A stretch of 64,000 bases of DNA. Origin: Gammaproteobacteria bacterium (GTDB lineage Bacteria; Pseudomonadota; Gammaproteobacteria; Pseudomonadales; Pseudohongiellaceae). A model generated the notes under the pieces. It was not told the origin of the DNA. It made no database searches and saw only the letters and a list, made by a program, of their open reading frames with translations. Position numbers and translations under genes: made by a program. The stretch spans positions 1 through 64,000 of the forward strand of contig JAUXNX010000005.1 of NCBI GenBank assembly GCA_030682575.1, written 5' to 3'. Below are positions 44,557-53,500 of this stretch, one piece after another; the first letter of the stretch is position 1, and every line of letters starts with the position of its first letter.

Positions 44557-45750
44557 ATGATCAGCAAGCAACTGAAACTTCGCAAGCCAGCCCTCGCGCT
44601 GTTGCTGGGCCTCTCGGTGTCGACCGTTACCCTGGCTCAGACCAGCGTGGATGGCAACCTGGAGAGCAGCCTGGACAGAGAGTATCCCGAACTGGCCCGC
44701 CTCTATGACGCCTTCACTGTCACCCATGCCGCCGCGCTGGATGCGATCGCCAAAGCCGACATGGACCCCCAGTTCGCTCAGGCGCGGGCGGAGCTGCGTC
44801 GGCAGCTGGAACAAAGGCAGGACACGGACGAGATGGCCCACCATGGCATGGTGCACGGTTCAGACCACAGCGATTCGCCCAGCACTGACATGAACGGTCC
44901 CTACCGCGCGCTGGATGTGCAGGCGCGTGTCGAGCTGGACCGCATGCTCCGCGGCGACCACACTGGCACGGCCGCAGCCGAAGCTTATGACAACGTTGCT
45001 GCATTGCCTCGCCACGCCGCGATGGTACTGGCTGCGGGCCGGCAATTCCAAAAACAGCTGTGGGATCTGTGGGCCGACCCCGGCATGAGCATTGACGCCA
45101 AAGAGCAGGCGACCCAGGCAGTCATCGAGGATTATCAAACGGGAGACCCAATGCACGCGGTTTCCGCGCAGTACAAACCGGTCTCGCTGTATCTCGATCA
45201 CGCCTACGCCGGCAGCCTGAAGAGCGCCTACCCGCGCATCAGTGGCCTGCTCTGGTCCAATCAGTGGCTGCAACTGGCCTCCCTGGAAGCCATCATCCAC
45301 GGGCAGGTGGACCCTCAGTTCGAGGGTCGTGTCGTTGGCACGCTGGAGCGCTACAACAACAAGCTCGGTTCATACAGCGGCATGAGCATGTTCCCCTCAC
45401 CTGTGGAGATGCCAACCGTACCGACGATAGCGCCGACCCTGTACACCCTGGCCCCTGAGGCTTCAATCATCATTGACAACCTGAACATGCTGGATGCGGC
45501 CATTGCCGATATCATCGCCTATCCTGACCTGGATGCGAGTACCCGCGAGCAGGCTATCGCGGAAAAAGTGGCGCAGTTTACTACCGAGGAGATCGCCACG
45601 GACGAAATGAGCTACCTGCTGTCGGCCCTGCGTGGCGGCATCTACAATCAGGGTGGGCCTGCCATCGGCGAACTCATGGGGTCCGAACGCAACCGCTCCC
45701 GCGACGCCATGGGCATGCAGCACCACATGAGCATGTCCGCGCCCAACTAA
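44557..45750 (+). CDS. Exported alpha-helical protein of unknown function
   Basis: This 397-residue protein has a signal peptide (ALALLLGLSVSTVTLAQ) and a helical mature domain. Met/His-rich clusters (MAHHGMVHGSDHSD near residue 95, and a tail DAMGMQHHMSMSAPN) might bind copper, in keeping with the copper-type oxidase-like gene two positions upstream. Family not recognised. The last gene of the probable operon. Confidence 0.75.
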   Translation: MISKQLKLRKPALALLLGLSVSTVTLAQTSVDGNLESSLDREYPELARLYDAFTVTHAAALDAIAKADMDPQFAQARAELRRQLEQRQDTDEMAHHGMVHGSDHSDSPSTDMNGPYRALDVQARVELDRMLRGDHTGTAAAEAYDNVAALPRHAAMVLAAGRQFQKQLWDLWADPGMSIDAKEQATQAVIEDYQTGDPMHAVSAQYKPVSLYLDHAYAGSLKSAYPRISGLLWSNQWLQLASLEAIIHGQVDPQFEGRVVGTLERYNNKLGSYSGMSMFPSPVEMPTVPTIAPTLYTLAPEASIIIDNLNMLDAAIADIIAYPDLDASTREQAIAEKVAQFTTEEIATDEMSYLLSALRGGIYNQGGPAIGELMGSERNRSRDAMGMQHHMSMSAPN

Positions 45751-46161
45751 GCGGCAAGGCGATATGTTACCGGCAGAAGGTCAAATGACCAGTTCGACAG
45801 GTCCTGGCGATAAATTTTTTTCGGCTGAATAATGTCGATAGGCAGCCTGTTGACTGGTATCGTCAGAAGCACTTTAAAGCTGGCGGAGCTAGAGTTTTAA
45901 CCACTGCATGTTGATTTGTACTTCCGAATGACCCACTTCCGGTGACTTTTGCATCGAATCTTTGACCCGTCCTCATTCACTAGCCCAGCGGACTTGCGCA
46001 TCCTTATGAGGGGCAAAGTTAAATGCAATCTCTGGGTCAGATTTCAATGCAATTTATCAGATTACGACAAGTGGAGAGACCGCGCGTATGAACAAAAAAA
46101 TGCCAAGGAAGTCCTTGACATTTTTACAATAGAAAACTGCTCCTTCTTCGGATCCCGGTTG
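45751..46161. other. Intergenic region, no supported gene
   Basis: These 411 bp separate the exported-protein operon from a leftward gene. A 78-codon open frame on the plus strand (45949-46185) starts without a ribosome-binding site and overlaps the next gene's end, so I do not call it. No strong palindrome seen. Confidence 0.5.
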
Positions 46162-46668
46162 TTAAGGGAGCGAATACCAGTTTAACCCATCAATTGAAAC
46201 CTGAAGGCCTGAGCCTGGCAGAGCATATGTCTCTTCGGTAATGGCCGAAGCGGTCCAGTTGGCTGGGCAGCTCCCGAGCACATTGCCTTCCGAAGTGGTG
46301 ACAGAAGATGAATTTTCTTCATCCCATCCGGAAAGATTAAAACCTGTGACCTGATTTCGCTCACGGGCCACAGACGTCAATACTCCGGACGTCTCTGTCG
46401 TTGTAGAGCGCGAGCGGTCTTGGGTTTGATCGCCAGTATTCCTGGAGCACATCCATTCATAATCCGTGACCATTCCAGTAAGCGCCCGGAACTCCACGTC
46501 CCCAGCATTTCTCTGTAGTTGATTATTGTTCCACCCGTATACCGTCTGAACATCGCCTTTACCGACAAAACCAAAACCATCTTCATCCAGATTCCAGGCT
46601 GCGTGCACTGCGCCCGCTAACGCCATAGCGCCTACCAACGCTGACCTGATAATATTTTTCGCAAACAT
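46162..46668 (-). CDS. Exported protein of unknown function
   Basis: This 168-residue protein has a signal peptide (LVGAMALAGAVHAA) and a beta-rich mature part (AWNLDEDGFGFVGKGDVQTVYGWNNNQLQ, then cysteines in YEWMCSRN and GSCPANW). The repeated GKGDVQ...WNN style is that of a recurring uncharacterised family of secreted proteins. GGAGAT precedes the ATG. It stands alone, divergent from the downstream kinase region. Confidence 0.75.
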   Translation of the reverse strand: MFAKNIIRSALVGAMALAGAVHAAWNLDEDGFGFVGKGDVQTVYGWNNNQLQRNAGDVEFRALTGMVTDYEWMCSRNTGDQTQDRSRSTTTETSGVLTSVARERNQVTGFNLSGWDEENSSSVTTSEGNVLGSCPANWTASAITEETYALPGSGLQVSIDGLNWYSLP

Positions 46669-47372
46669 TTTATATCTCCATTATTGTAAAAATTGGGGGT
46701 CGCTCGTTGACACGGCAGAGCACTGATGGCAAGTGCTTGCTCATTTCATACTCAATCGTGGCGTTTACTGTATCGATCTGGTGTATTGATTGAAATAAAG
46801 TAAACACCTGATAATTTAATCTGCCATACGATCTGAGTGATCCTTCCTCTTCTGCAGTTTAGTGGGCTATTCGGAACGAAAAGTCACAAAAAATGCAAGC
46901 ATCTTCCACCGAATTTTTACCCGAATTTCAATACGAAGCTGATCAGTCGTAATTTTTGTTTTTTATACGCATTGAGTCCATATCAATGCCCCTGCCAAAA
47001 CCTACTCAGCAACCAGTAAAGGAGTCACGAAATGACATATCCGAGTTTGCCGGGTGCCACGTAACTTTCCGACCCGATTGCACTTCCAGTGCTATAACTA
47101 ATAGCGTCAATCAATCCTTCCTGCGTAAGGACCGATTGACGCTTTACACCAGAAAACCTCTTCACAGAACTTGACGATAAGTAACGTATACGTTACTTGG
47201 CATGCCAATCCGAGCCTTGAGAATATCGCTCTTTTCTGTCTCCACGCTTTTCCTGAAATGTCCCCAGGATCAAGCTAACACCCTGTATGATTCGCCCTTT
47301 CGCCGAGTTGCCGTGGTACGCTCGGACTTTAGCTGGATAGACGTCAGCGCAAATCGACACAATGGACCACGC
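46669..47372. promoter_or_regulatory. Regulatory region with a hairpin and a 20-bp palindrome
   Basis: No gene is supported here. AGCGTCAATC pairs with GATTGACGCT (about 47103-47144), with an inner TCCTT/AAGGA, making a long hairpin. AAGTAACGTATACGTTACTT (47179-47198) is a perfect 20-bp palindrome 175 bp before the kinase start. Its half TATACGTTAC recurs upstream of the cytochrome/monooxygenase-like gene at about 42092. Confidence 0.55.
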
Positions 47373-48515
47373 ATGCGCCTCGCTGACTTTATCCTGGCCA
47401 ATATTGAACCGATCCTTGTTGAATGGGTGAGCTTCGCCCACAGCATCACACCTGAAAAAAATCTTGTCATCCTTCGTGATCACGCTCCCGAAATCCTGCG
47501 GGCTATAGCGCTGGATATGAAAAAATCGCAAACCAGCCTGCAGCGCTCAGAAAAGTCCAAAGGCGATGGCGACAACGGGAAAGAGAGCGAGGTCCTCGAC
47601 TCGGTGTCGGAGGAGCATGCGGTAGGGCGAGCGAATTCGGGATTTGACATCATGGAGATGCTATCGGAATACCGCGCGCTTCGGGCGAGTGTGATCCGGC
47701 TTTGGCGCGAGAGTGTGCCCGATCCGGTCCGGCAAGACCTGGATGACCTCACACGCTTCAATGAAGCGATCGATCAGTCGACGGCGAAAGGCGTTCACTC
47801 TTACACGGAGCGAATCGACGAGACCCGGAATATATTCCTGGCCATCCTCGGGCACGACCTGCGCAACCCACTGGCGGCATTGAAGCTAGTGGCATATGTG
47901 CTGTCAAAGAATGAAAGCCTTGATGTTAAATCATCGGAAATGGCGCAGGAAATGATCGGCACCGTTGACCAGATGGATGGCTTGATTCTCGATCTCCTGG
48001 ACTTCGCGCTTAGCCGCATGGGGCATGGCATCCCAATAGTCAAGGCGGAGATGAACCTGGAGCGTCTCTGTCGCAACGGTGTGGCCGGGATGCAGACGGC
48101 TCACCCATTGCGTACGATTCGCTGCACGACCCAAGGCGATCTTGACGGAACGTGGGACTCCAGGCGCCTCTGGCAAGTCATGTCCAACTTGTTGAGCAAC
48201 GCGATTCAGTATGGTGCGAAGGACTCGCCGATTGATGTCACCGTCACAGGCGAGGCGTCCGACGTGTTGATCAACGTCCACAACGAGGGCAAACCCATCC
48301 CGCCGAACAGGATCATTTCGCTGTTCCGTCCAATGTCCCGCCGCCTGAATCTGGGCAACGTACATCGAGCCGACAGTATCGGGTTGGGACTATATATCGT
48401 TCATGAAATAGTGGCCGCCCACGCCGGTTCGGTACAAGTGAAGTCCTCGCTCGAAACCGGAACCGATTTCACCGTGCGCCTGCCACGACAGCCTGCTTCC
48501 GCGCCGCACGTCTGA
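47373..48515 (+). CDS. Sensor histidine kinase, cytoplasmic, with RsbRD-like N-terminus
   Basis: About 380 residues from the ATG at 47373 (MRLADFILANIEPILVEWVSFAHSI). An earlier in-frame ATG at 47202 would add 57 unlikely residues and run from the palindrome. The N-terminal domain resembles RsbRD_N. The HisKA phosphoacceptor is in LAILGHDLRNPLAAL and the HATPase core includes VMSNLLSNAIQYG and DSIGLGLYIVHEIV. No membrane segments are seen, so it senses an internal signal. No response regulator is adjacent (orphan). Confidence 0.85.
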   Translation: MRLADFILANIEPILVEWVSFAHSITPEKNLVILRDHAPEILRAIALDMKKSQTSLQRSEKSKGDGDNGKESEVLDSVSEEHAVGRANSGFDIMEMLSEYRALRASVIRLWRESVPDPVRQDLDDLTRFNEAIDQSTAKGVHSYTERIDETRNIFLAILGHDLRNPLAALKLVAYVLSKNESLDVKSSEMAQEMIGTVDQMDGLILDLLDFALSRMGHGIPIVKAEMNLERLCRNGVAGMQTAHPLRTIRCTTQGDLDGTWDSRRLWQVMSNLLSNAIQYGAKDSPIDVTVTGEASDVLINVHNEGKPIPPNRIISLFRPMSRRLNLGNVHRADSIGLGLYIVHEIVAAHAGSVQVKSSLETGTDFTVRLPRQPASAPHV

Positions 48516-48562
48516 TCAGGCTTTAGTGACAAGACCTTATCTGCGAGCTATTCCGGACGAAA

Positions 48563-49591
48563 TCACATCAACCACCGCCGCTTCAACAACAGATATGAAA
48601 ACCACATCATCAATGACCCCAGCAAAACCAGATACACCCAATCAAAGGTCAACTCACTCAAGCTGGCGTTCTCCAGGAGTATGGACTGCAGGGGTTTGTA
48701 CAACTGATAGGACGGCAGCAACGGTGCAATGGCGTTGAACTGTTGTGAAACGTCTGCCATCGCCGAAGGGAGCAGATGCGGTAAGTAGAAGATGACACCA
48801 AGCGTTCTGGCAGTGGCCTGGTTTCGGCACAGAAAACCCAGAAAAATTCCAAAGGCGCTGAAGCAGAAACTGCCTGCCAGGAGTATCGCGAAGTAATCGA
48901 AAAAGTGTACCGCGCCAAATTGTCCAAGCACATGCAGGAACAGCACCGCAGCCAGAATCAGCAGCACTCCCAGGAGCAACTTGGCAGTCAACCATTGCAC
49001 TTCGGTGATCGGAGTCTGGAGTAGCGCAAGCAGCAGTTTCTTTTCCTTTTCCTCGGCCACTTGCGCGGGAAGGATGATGAACCCGATGAGCAGGATCAGC
49101 ATCAGTATCCACATGGGCAACGTCTCTCTTTGAATGCCGCCCTGGTGTACTGAGTCGATGCCGGTGATCCAATCGGGCCCAGCTCCTTCTGCAGTTTTCT
49201 GCAATGCAGAGAAAGTCTGCATGATCGCAAGGGTATTGATGGAATCTCTCTTCAGGACCAGCAATGCAAGACTGCCGGGTGCTTCGTCATTCCGTGTCAG
49301 TACGCCATCTATCTTGCGTTCCTTCAGCAAAAGAATTCCCTCTTCCGGAGTTTCAACCCACGTCACCTCGACAAGGTTTTCAGCAGCGCTGATACTCGCG
49401 ATGATTGCGGGATCCAGCGTCTCCTGCCGAACCAGGCCGATGTTGATCCTGCTTGCCTCGACGCCAGTTTCGTCTACCAGATTCAGGGTGAGAAACACGA
49501 ACAGCGGGATGAACAGGATCAGAAGAAATGTCTTGTTCTTGAACGAAATAGCCAGATCGTTAAGTGCAAGAATGAGGATATTTCTCATCAT
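48563..49591 (-). CDS. ABC-2 type transporter permease
   Basis: This 342-residue protein has one N-terminal helix (FLLILFIPLFVFLTLNLV), a periplasmic loop of about 130 residues and five C-terminal helices, as in NatB/YhgE-like ABC-2 permeases. A typical AEEKEKKLLLALLQTPITEVQWLTAKLL motif sits between helices. It overlaps the ATPase stop by 4 bp (ATGA). It forms an exporter with the ATPase. Substrate unknown. Confidence 0.87.
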   Translation of the reverse strand: MMRNILILALNDLAISFKNKTFLLILFIPLFVFLTLNLVDETGVEASRINIGLVRQETLDPAIIASISAAENLVEVTWVETPEEGILLLKERKIDGVLTRNDEAPGSLALLVLKRDSINTLAIMQTFSALQKTAEGAGPDWITGIDSVHQGGIQRETLPMWILMLILLIGFIILPAQVAEEKEKKLLLALLQTPITEVQWLTAKLLLGVLLILAAVLFLHVLGQFGAVHFFDYFAILLAGSFCFSAFGIFLGFLCRNQATARTLGVIFYLPHLLPSAMADVSQQFNAIAPLLPSYQLYKPLQSILLENASLSELTFDWVYLVLLGSLMMWFSYLLLKRRWLM

Positions 49592-50271
49592 GATGCATAC
49601 AACTCTTCGTGGATCTCGGATTGGAAATATTCTTGTGGAGATCCGTCGAAGACTAGCCTGCCTTGATGCAACACCATGATCCGGGTTGCGAGGTTTTTTA
49701 TCTCTTCAGGTCGGTGGGAAGTAAAGATAATGGTTTTTCCAGCAGCATGCATCGCGTTCAACAGGCGATAGATTTCTCTGGTCATCTCGAAGTCCAGCCC
49801 CGATGTGGGCTCATCAAGAATGAGAAGCGCAGGATCTGCCAACAGTGCGCGGGCAATGCTCACTCTCTGCTTCAGCCCTTTTGACAGAGCCTGTACCTTG
49901 CTTCGTCGAAAGAAAAGCAGATTGAAATCGCCCAGAATATCTTCCACTCGAGACATTGGGACGCAGGACAGGGCGGCGAAGAGTTTGAGGTTGTATTCGA
50001 CGGAAAAGAAGTCGAAGAGATTGGGGTCCTCTGGAATGAAGCCCACCTTCCCTACGACTTCCATCCTCTTTTTCAGATCGACTCCGTCAATCATGACGGT
50101 GCCGCTGTCCGGAACAATCCAGTTCCCCAGCATTTTCAGGAGAGTGGATTTCCCGGCGCCATTGTGACCGACAATGGCGATCAATTCGCCTTTGTCTACT
50201 TCAAAACTGGCCGACGCAAGACCTCGCTTCTGATCATAGAGCTTTGCGAGATTCTTGACTGCGAGCTGCAT
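49588..50271 (-). CDS. ABC transporter ATP-binding protein
   Basis: This 227-residue protein has Walker A VGHNGAGKSTLL, signature LSKGLKQRVSIARAL (LSKGL in place of LSGGQ, common in export ATPases), Walker B LLILDEPTSGLD and H-loop TSHRPEE. It is short, typical of NatA-like exporters. Its start lacks a clear ribosome-binding site and lies 16 bp after the stop of an 18-residue peptide gene that does have one, suggesting translational coupling. Confidence 0.92.
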   Translation of the reverse strand: MQLAVKNLAKLYDQKRGLASASFEVDKGELIAIVGHNGAGKSTLLKMLGNWIVPDSGTVMIDGVDLKKRMEVVGKVGFIPEDPNLFDFFSVEYNLKLFAALSCVPMSRVEDILGDFNLLFFRRSKVQALSKGLKQRVSIARALLADPALLILDEPTSGLDFEMTREIYRLLNAMHAAGKTIIFTSHRPEEIKNLATRIMVLHQGRLVFDGSPQEYFQSEIHEELYAS

Positions 50272-50287
50272 GGATTTTCAGCGCTGG

Positions 50288-50344
50288 TTAAACCAGTCGG
50301 ACAATGACGATCACGAGAATGATAACTACCAATAGGCCAATCAT
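50288..50344 (-). CDS. 18-residue hydrophobic membrane peptide, leader of the ABC operon
   Basis: MIGLLVVIILVIVIVRLV is encoded behind a strong AAGGAG about eight bases upstream and ends 16 bp before the ABC ATPase start. It would be a single short transmembrane helix with a positive charge near its end. It may be a true micro-protein of the transporter or a leader for coupled translation. It is too short to assign by family. Confidence 0.5.
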   Translation of the reverse strand: MIGLLVVIILVIVIVRLV

Positions 50345-50524
50345 GATGAGCTCCTTTTTATTAGTGGGAATGGTTCGAAGAAAGTCTTCGGGTGAGGACC
50401 ATATTTCGAATCCTGCACAGTGCGACAGGTTGTGCTTTTCAGCGCCCCATTACCGTGCGGTACCGCACGCAACGTGCACCATGTGGTTCTCGTCGGACTT
50501 CGTCCCATAAACCGACGAGGCGTC

Positions 50525-50555
50525 TTGACTCTCCCGTAACGGTAAACTTTAGGGT
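50525..50555 (+). promoter_or_regulatory. MerR-type promoter with 19-bp spacer
   Basis: TTGACT (50525-50530) and TAGGGT (50550-50555) are separated by 19 bp, the over-long spacing that MerR-family activators untwist. The spacer contains the dyad CCGTAACGG. It lies 32 bp before the GST gene, whose downstream neighbour is a MerR regulator. Binding by that regulator is inference. Confidence 0.55.
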
Positions 50556-50587
50556 AAGCACTCCATTTCACTTCCTGGAGTAAAATC

Positions 50588-51262
50588 ATGCTCACGATTC
50601 ATGGTGCACCACCATCGATACACACTCGCAAGGTCATTGTCGCCGCGCTGGAGAAGAACCTGCCATATCGCGTCAACGTCGTGTTTCCGTTCGATCCACC
50701 CCCCAATTGGCTTATGCTGAGTCCTTCCGGAAAGATTCCAGCGATCAGCGATGATGACTACCATCTTGCCGACTCATCCGCGATTCTCGCTTATCTTGAT
50801 CGCGCCTATCCGCAGTCGCCGTTGTATCCGACCGATGCCAGGCAATACGGCCAGGCAATCTGGTTCGAGGAATTCGTGGACGGCAACGTCGCCCCGCAGA
50901 TAGTGCGTCTGTTCCACGAAGTCATTCTGGCGCCCATGCACAATCTCGTACCGGACCTGACTGTCATCAATGACGTGCGCACCACGCAACTTCCGCCATT
51001 GTTCGATTACCTGGAATCGGCGCTTCAGGACGAATTTCTCGTGGGGAACTCGATCACTGTCGCGGATATCACTCTGGCATCCGATCTGATGATGCTCTAC
51101 TACCTGGGTAGTAAGCTGGATGTTGACCGGCACCCGCAACTGCGGGCATATTTTCGCCGTATGGTGAATAGACACTCGTTTCGTACCGCCTTGGCAGCGG
51201 AGGCGGAGTTTGCCGACAAACTCGGACTGGATAGCGGGTTTCTCAACAACTTGCTCGACTAA
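50588..51262 (+). CDS. Glutathione S-transferase family protein
   Basis: This 224-residue protein has an N-terminal thioredoxin-like domain with PPSIHTRKV in the active-site turn, NWLMLSPSGKIPAI with the cis-Pro, and DSSAILAYLDRAYP for glutathione binding. The helical C-terminal domain has a VGNSITVADITLASDL motif (N-capping box). It conjugates or reduces electrophiles in the cytosol. TGGAG precedes the ATG. It forms an operon with the MerR gene 15 bp downstream. Confidence 0.9.
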   Translation: MLTIHGAPPSIHTRKVIVAALEKNLPYRVNVVFPFDPPPNWLMLSPSGKIPAISDDDYHLADSSAILAYLDRAYPQSPLYPTDARQYGQAIWFEEFVDGNVAPQIVRLFHEVILAPMHNLVPDLTVINDVRTTQLPPLFDYLESALQDEFLVGNSITVADITLASDLMMLYYLGSKLDVDRHPQLRAYFRRMVNRHSFRTALAAEAEFADKLGLDSGFLNNLLD

Positions 51263-51277
51263 CGTCAGGAGAGCTGT

Positions 51278-52153
51278 GTGTTTCGTATCGGAGATTTCTC
51301 CCGCATCGCGCGCGTGTCCTGTCGTCTGCTGCGCTACTACGACGAAATCAGCCTGCTCTCGCCGCACTACGTGGATGGAGACAGCGGCTATCGTTACTAC
51401 AGCGCCGCGCAACTGCCCAGACTCAATCGCATTCTGGTCCTCAGGGAACTGGGCCTGAGTCTGGGGCAGATTGCGCGCGTCATGGAAGATAACCTGTCGC
51501 CGAGCGAACTGCGCGCCATGCTGCTCTTGAGACGTTCCGATGTCGAACGCGCAGTCGAGGCCGAATCTGATCGCCTGCGTCTTATCGAGGTCAGTATTGC
51601 GCAGATCGACAACAACGGCGAACTGTCCACCGACGATGTGATCATGCGGTCTGAGCCTGCGCATCTTTTCCTGTCACTGCGACGCACAGTGGATTCGTTC
51701 GCCCACGCGCGCGTGCTGATTCGTGAGTTGCATGAAGCCGTGCACGGGCGAGTGCACTCATCTGCGCTCGGTTCTCTGGTCGCGGTGGCGCATGCGACGG
51801 AGTTCGAAGCAGACCTTTTCGACGTTGAAATCGGATTCACGCTAACCGAAACTGTGCCTGTCGCGCCAACAGGATTGATACTGCGTGAGCTGGAGCCGAT
51901 GCACACAGCCGCCGTCTGTGTGCGTGTGGGACCGCCAGAACACGCACACCTGGTGACAGGAAGAATTGGTGCGTTCGTGGAGGCGAGCGGCTATGAACTC
52001 GCTGGCTCGAATCGCGAGTTCTTTTTGCAACGTCCACGACTTGATCACACGGAGGACTGGGTGGTCGAAATGCAGTTTCCGATTCGCAAACGTCGCGTCA
52101 TCCCGGCTCAAGGCCAGGCAGGCACGCTCACTGCGCCGGTTCAATTCGAATGA
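51278..52153 (+). CDS. MerR-family regulator with GyrI-like effector domain
   Basis: These 291 residues start at GTG (51278) behind AGGAGAG. An N-terminal MerR winged helix (FRIGDFSRIARVSCRLLRYYDEISLL, then YRYYSAAQLPRLNRILVLRELGLSL) and a dimerisation helix are followed by a BmrR/GyrI-like ligand domain (about 120-275). Members bind hydrophobic drugs and activate detoxification genes. It probably controls the GST upstream and itself. The 3' end overlaps the convergent PQQ enzyme gene by 26 bp. Confidence 0.9.
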   Translation: MFRIGDFSRIARVSCRLLRYYDEISLLSPHYVDGDSGYRYYSAAQLPRLNRILVLRELGLSLGQIARVMEDNLSPSELRAMLLLRRSDVERAVEAESDRLRLIEVSIAQIDNNGELSTDDVIMRSEPAHLFLSLRRTVDSFAHARVLIRELHEAVHGRVHSSALGSLVAVAHATEFEADLFDVEIGFTLTETVPVAPTGLILRELEPMHTAAVCVRVGPPEHAHLVTGRIGAFVEASGYELAGSNREFFLQRPRLDHTEDWVVEMQFPIRKRRVIPAQGQAGTLTAPVQFE

Positions 52154-53315
52154 CAGCGCCGTCCAGCTCTTCAGTCAGCAGATAAATGAAGCCATCCGGT
52201 CCCTGGCTGACATCTCGAATACGTTGGCGAAGTTCCGTGGCGATGGTTTCACGCTGCTGTTCCCACATCCGGTCGTCGAAAACGATTCGTTCCAGTCCAC
52301 CGGTTCCGGGAAGTCGGCCACGCTGAATGCTTCCCGCAAAAAGATTCCCTCGCCACTGCGGAAATGCTTCTCCCTCATAGAACAGCAACCCGGATGGCAC
52401 GATGCCCGGTTGCCATATGATCAAGGCCGGCTCGATGCCTTCGCGATTAAGATGCTGCATGGGCTCCCCGTCGTTGTAGCTTCCATATCCATAGAGCGGC
52501 CATCCGTAGTTGGCGCCCGCCTTGATGATGTTGATCTTGTCTCCTCCGAGCGGCCCCAGTTCTGCATGAAAGAGCTCTCCCGTCTCCGGATGTATCGCCA
52601 ACCCGTACTGGTCGCGATGACCATAGGAGTAGATTTCCGGCCTCACATCAGTACGCCCTACGAATGGATTGTCTTGTGGCACAGAACCATCATCATTGAG
52701 CCGCAATAACTTTCCTTCCAGGCGGGTCAGATCCTGCGCGAGGGGTTGACGATCCATCGCGCCCCCAACGGTCATGAAAATCGTTCCGTCGGGAGCAAAG
52801 ACGAGACGTGACCCTCCTGAGATGGTCATGGGCGTCCCCAGATACAACTGCTCGAAATCCTTGAGCGTATCACTGCCATCATAACGGGCGCGCCCCAGTG
52901 TGATCGCATAGGCATTCCCACTCTCCAGCGCCGTGTGATAGGTGAAATAGACCAGTTGATTTGTCGCGTATTGCGGGTGCGCCTCCAGATCCAGAAGGCC
53001 GGAATGAAAACCCGTGCGAATCGACGGTAAACCTTTGAGCGGTTCAGGGTCGAGATGGTCATTCCGGATAACGCGAAGCGCGGGCGTATATCGATCTGCA
53101 ACCAGTATGTCGCCGTCAGGCAGCAATTGAAAACTGAAGGGCCGTGGAATTCCGCTGGCGACCACGGACACCTTGATTCTTGAATCGTAGGTCTCCAGGA
53201 GGATCGGTTCCGCAGGTAACGGATAAGGTATCTGTCGGCCCTGGGAGTAAGCAGGACCTGTGTAAATGGCTTGCATGAGCAAAAGAGAGAACAGCGCAAT
53301 TGAAAATCGATTCAT
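52128..53315 (-). CDS. Exported PQQ-dependent sugar dehydrogenase (sorbosone/glucose dehydrogenase-like)
   Basis: About 395 residues from the ATG at 53315, which opens a signal peptide (SIALFSLLLMQAIYTGPAYSQ). An in-frame ATG at 53495 would add 60 residues with no export signal. The mature part is a six-bladed propeller: GIPRPFSFQLLPDGDILVADR, SGGSRLVFAPDGTIFMTVGG, IYSYGHRDQYGLAIHPETGELF, GANYGWPLYGYG. It oxidises aldoses in the periplasm using PQQ. Divergent from an AraC regulator 185 bp away. Confidence 0.9.
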   Translation of the reverse strand: MNRFSIALFSLLLMQAIYTGPAYSQGRQIPYPLPAEPILLETYDSRIKVSVVASGIPRPFSFQLLPDGDILVADRYTPALRVIRNDHLDPEPLKGLPSIRTGFHSGLLDLEAHPQYATNQLVYFTYHTALESGNAYAITLGRARYDGSDTLKDFEQLYLGTPMTISGGSRLVFAPDGTIFMTVGGAMDRQPLAQDLTRLEGKLLRLNDDGSVPQDNPFVGRTDVRPEIYSYGHRDQYGLAIHPETGELFHAELGPLGGDKINIIKAGANYGWPLYGYGSYNDGEPMQHLNREGIEPALIIWQPGIVPSGLLFYEGEAFPQWRGNLFAGSIQRGRLPGTGGLERIVFDDRMWEQQRETIATELRQRIRDVSQGPDGFIYLLTEELDGAVIRIEPAQ

Positions 53316-53500
53316 CTGGAATTCCCGGTAACAGTGGTTGTGGTCGTATGGCTTACTACGGCATTGGCTCAGGTGCGCGCCAAGATTAGCACTGTAATTT
53401 ACGATCTTTTTCCAGTATCGGCTCCAGTTATTACGAAATTGGGTAATGATGCTGATATTATCTTCACCAAATTCCTGCTCACCCAGTACCATCAAACGTC

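Noticed and set aside
45949-46185. 78-codon open frame in the intergenic region
   Set aside because: No ribosome-binding site, overlaps the end of the exported protein on the other strand, no family resemblance.
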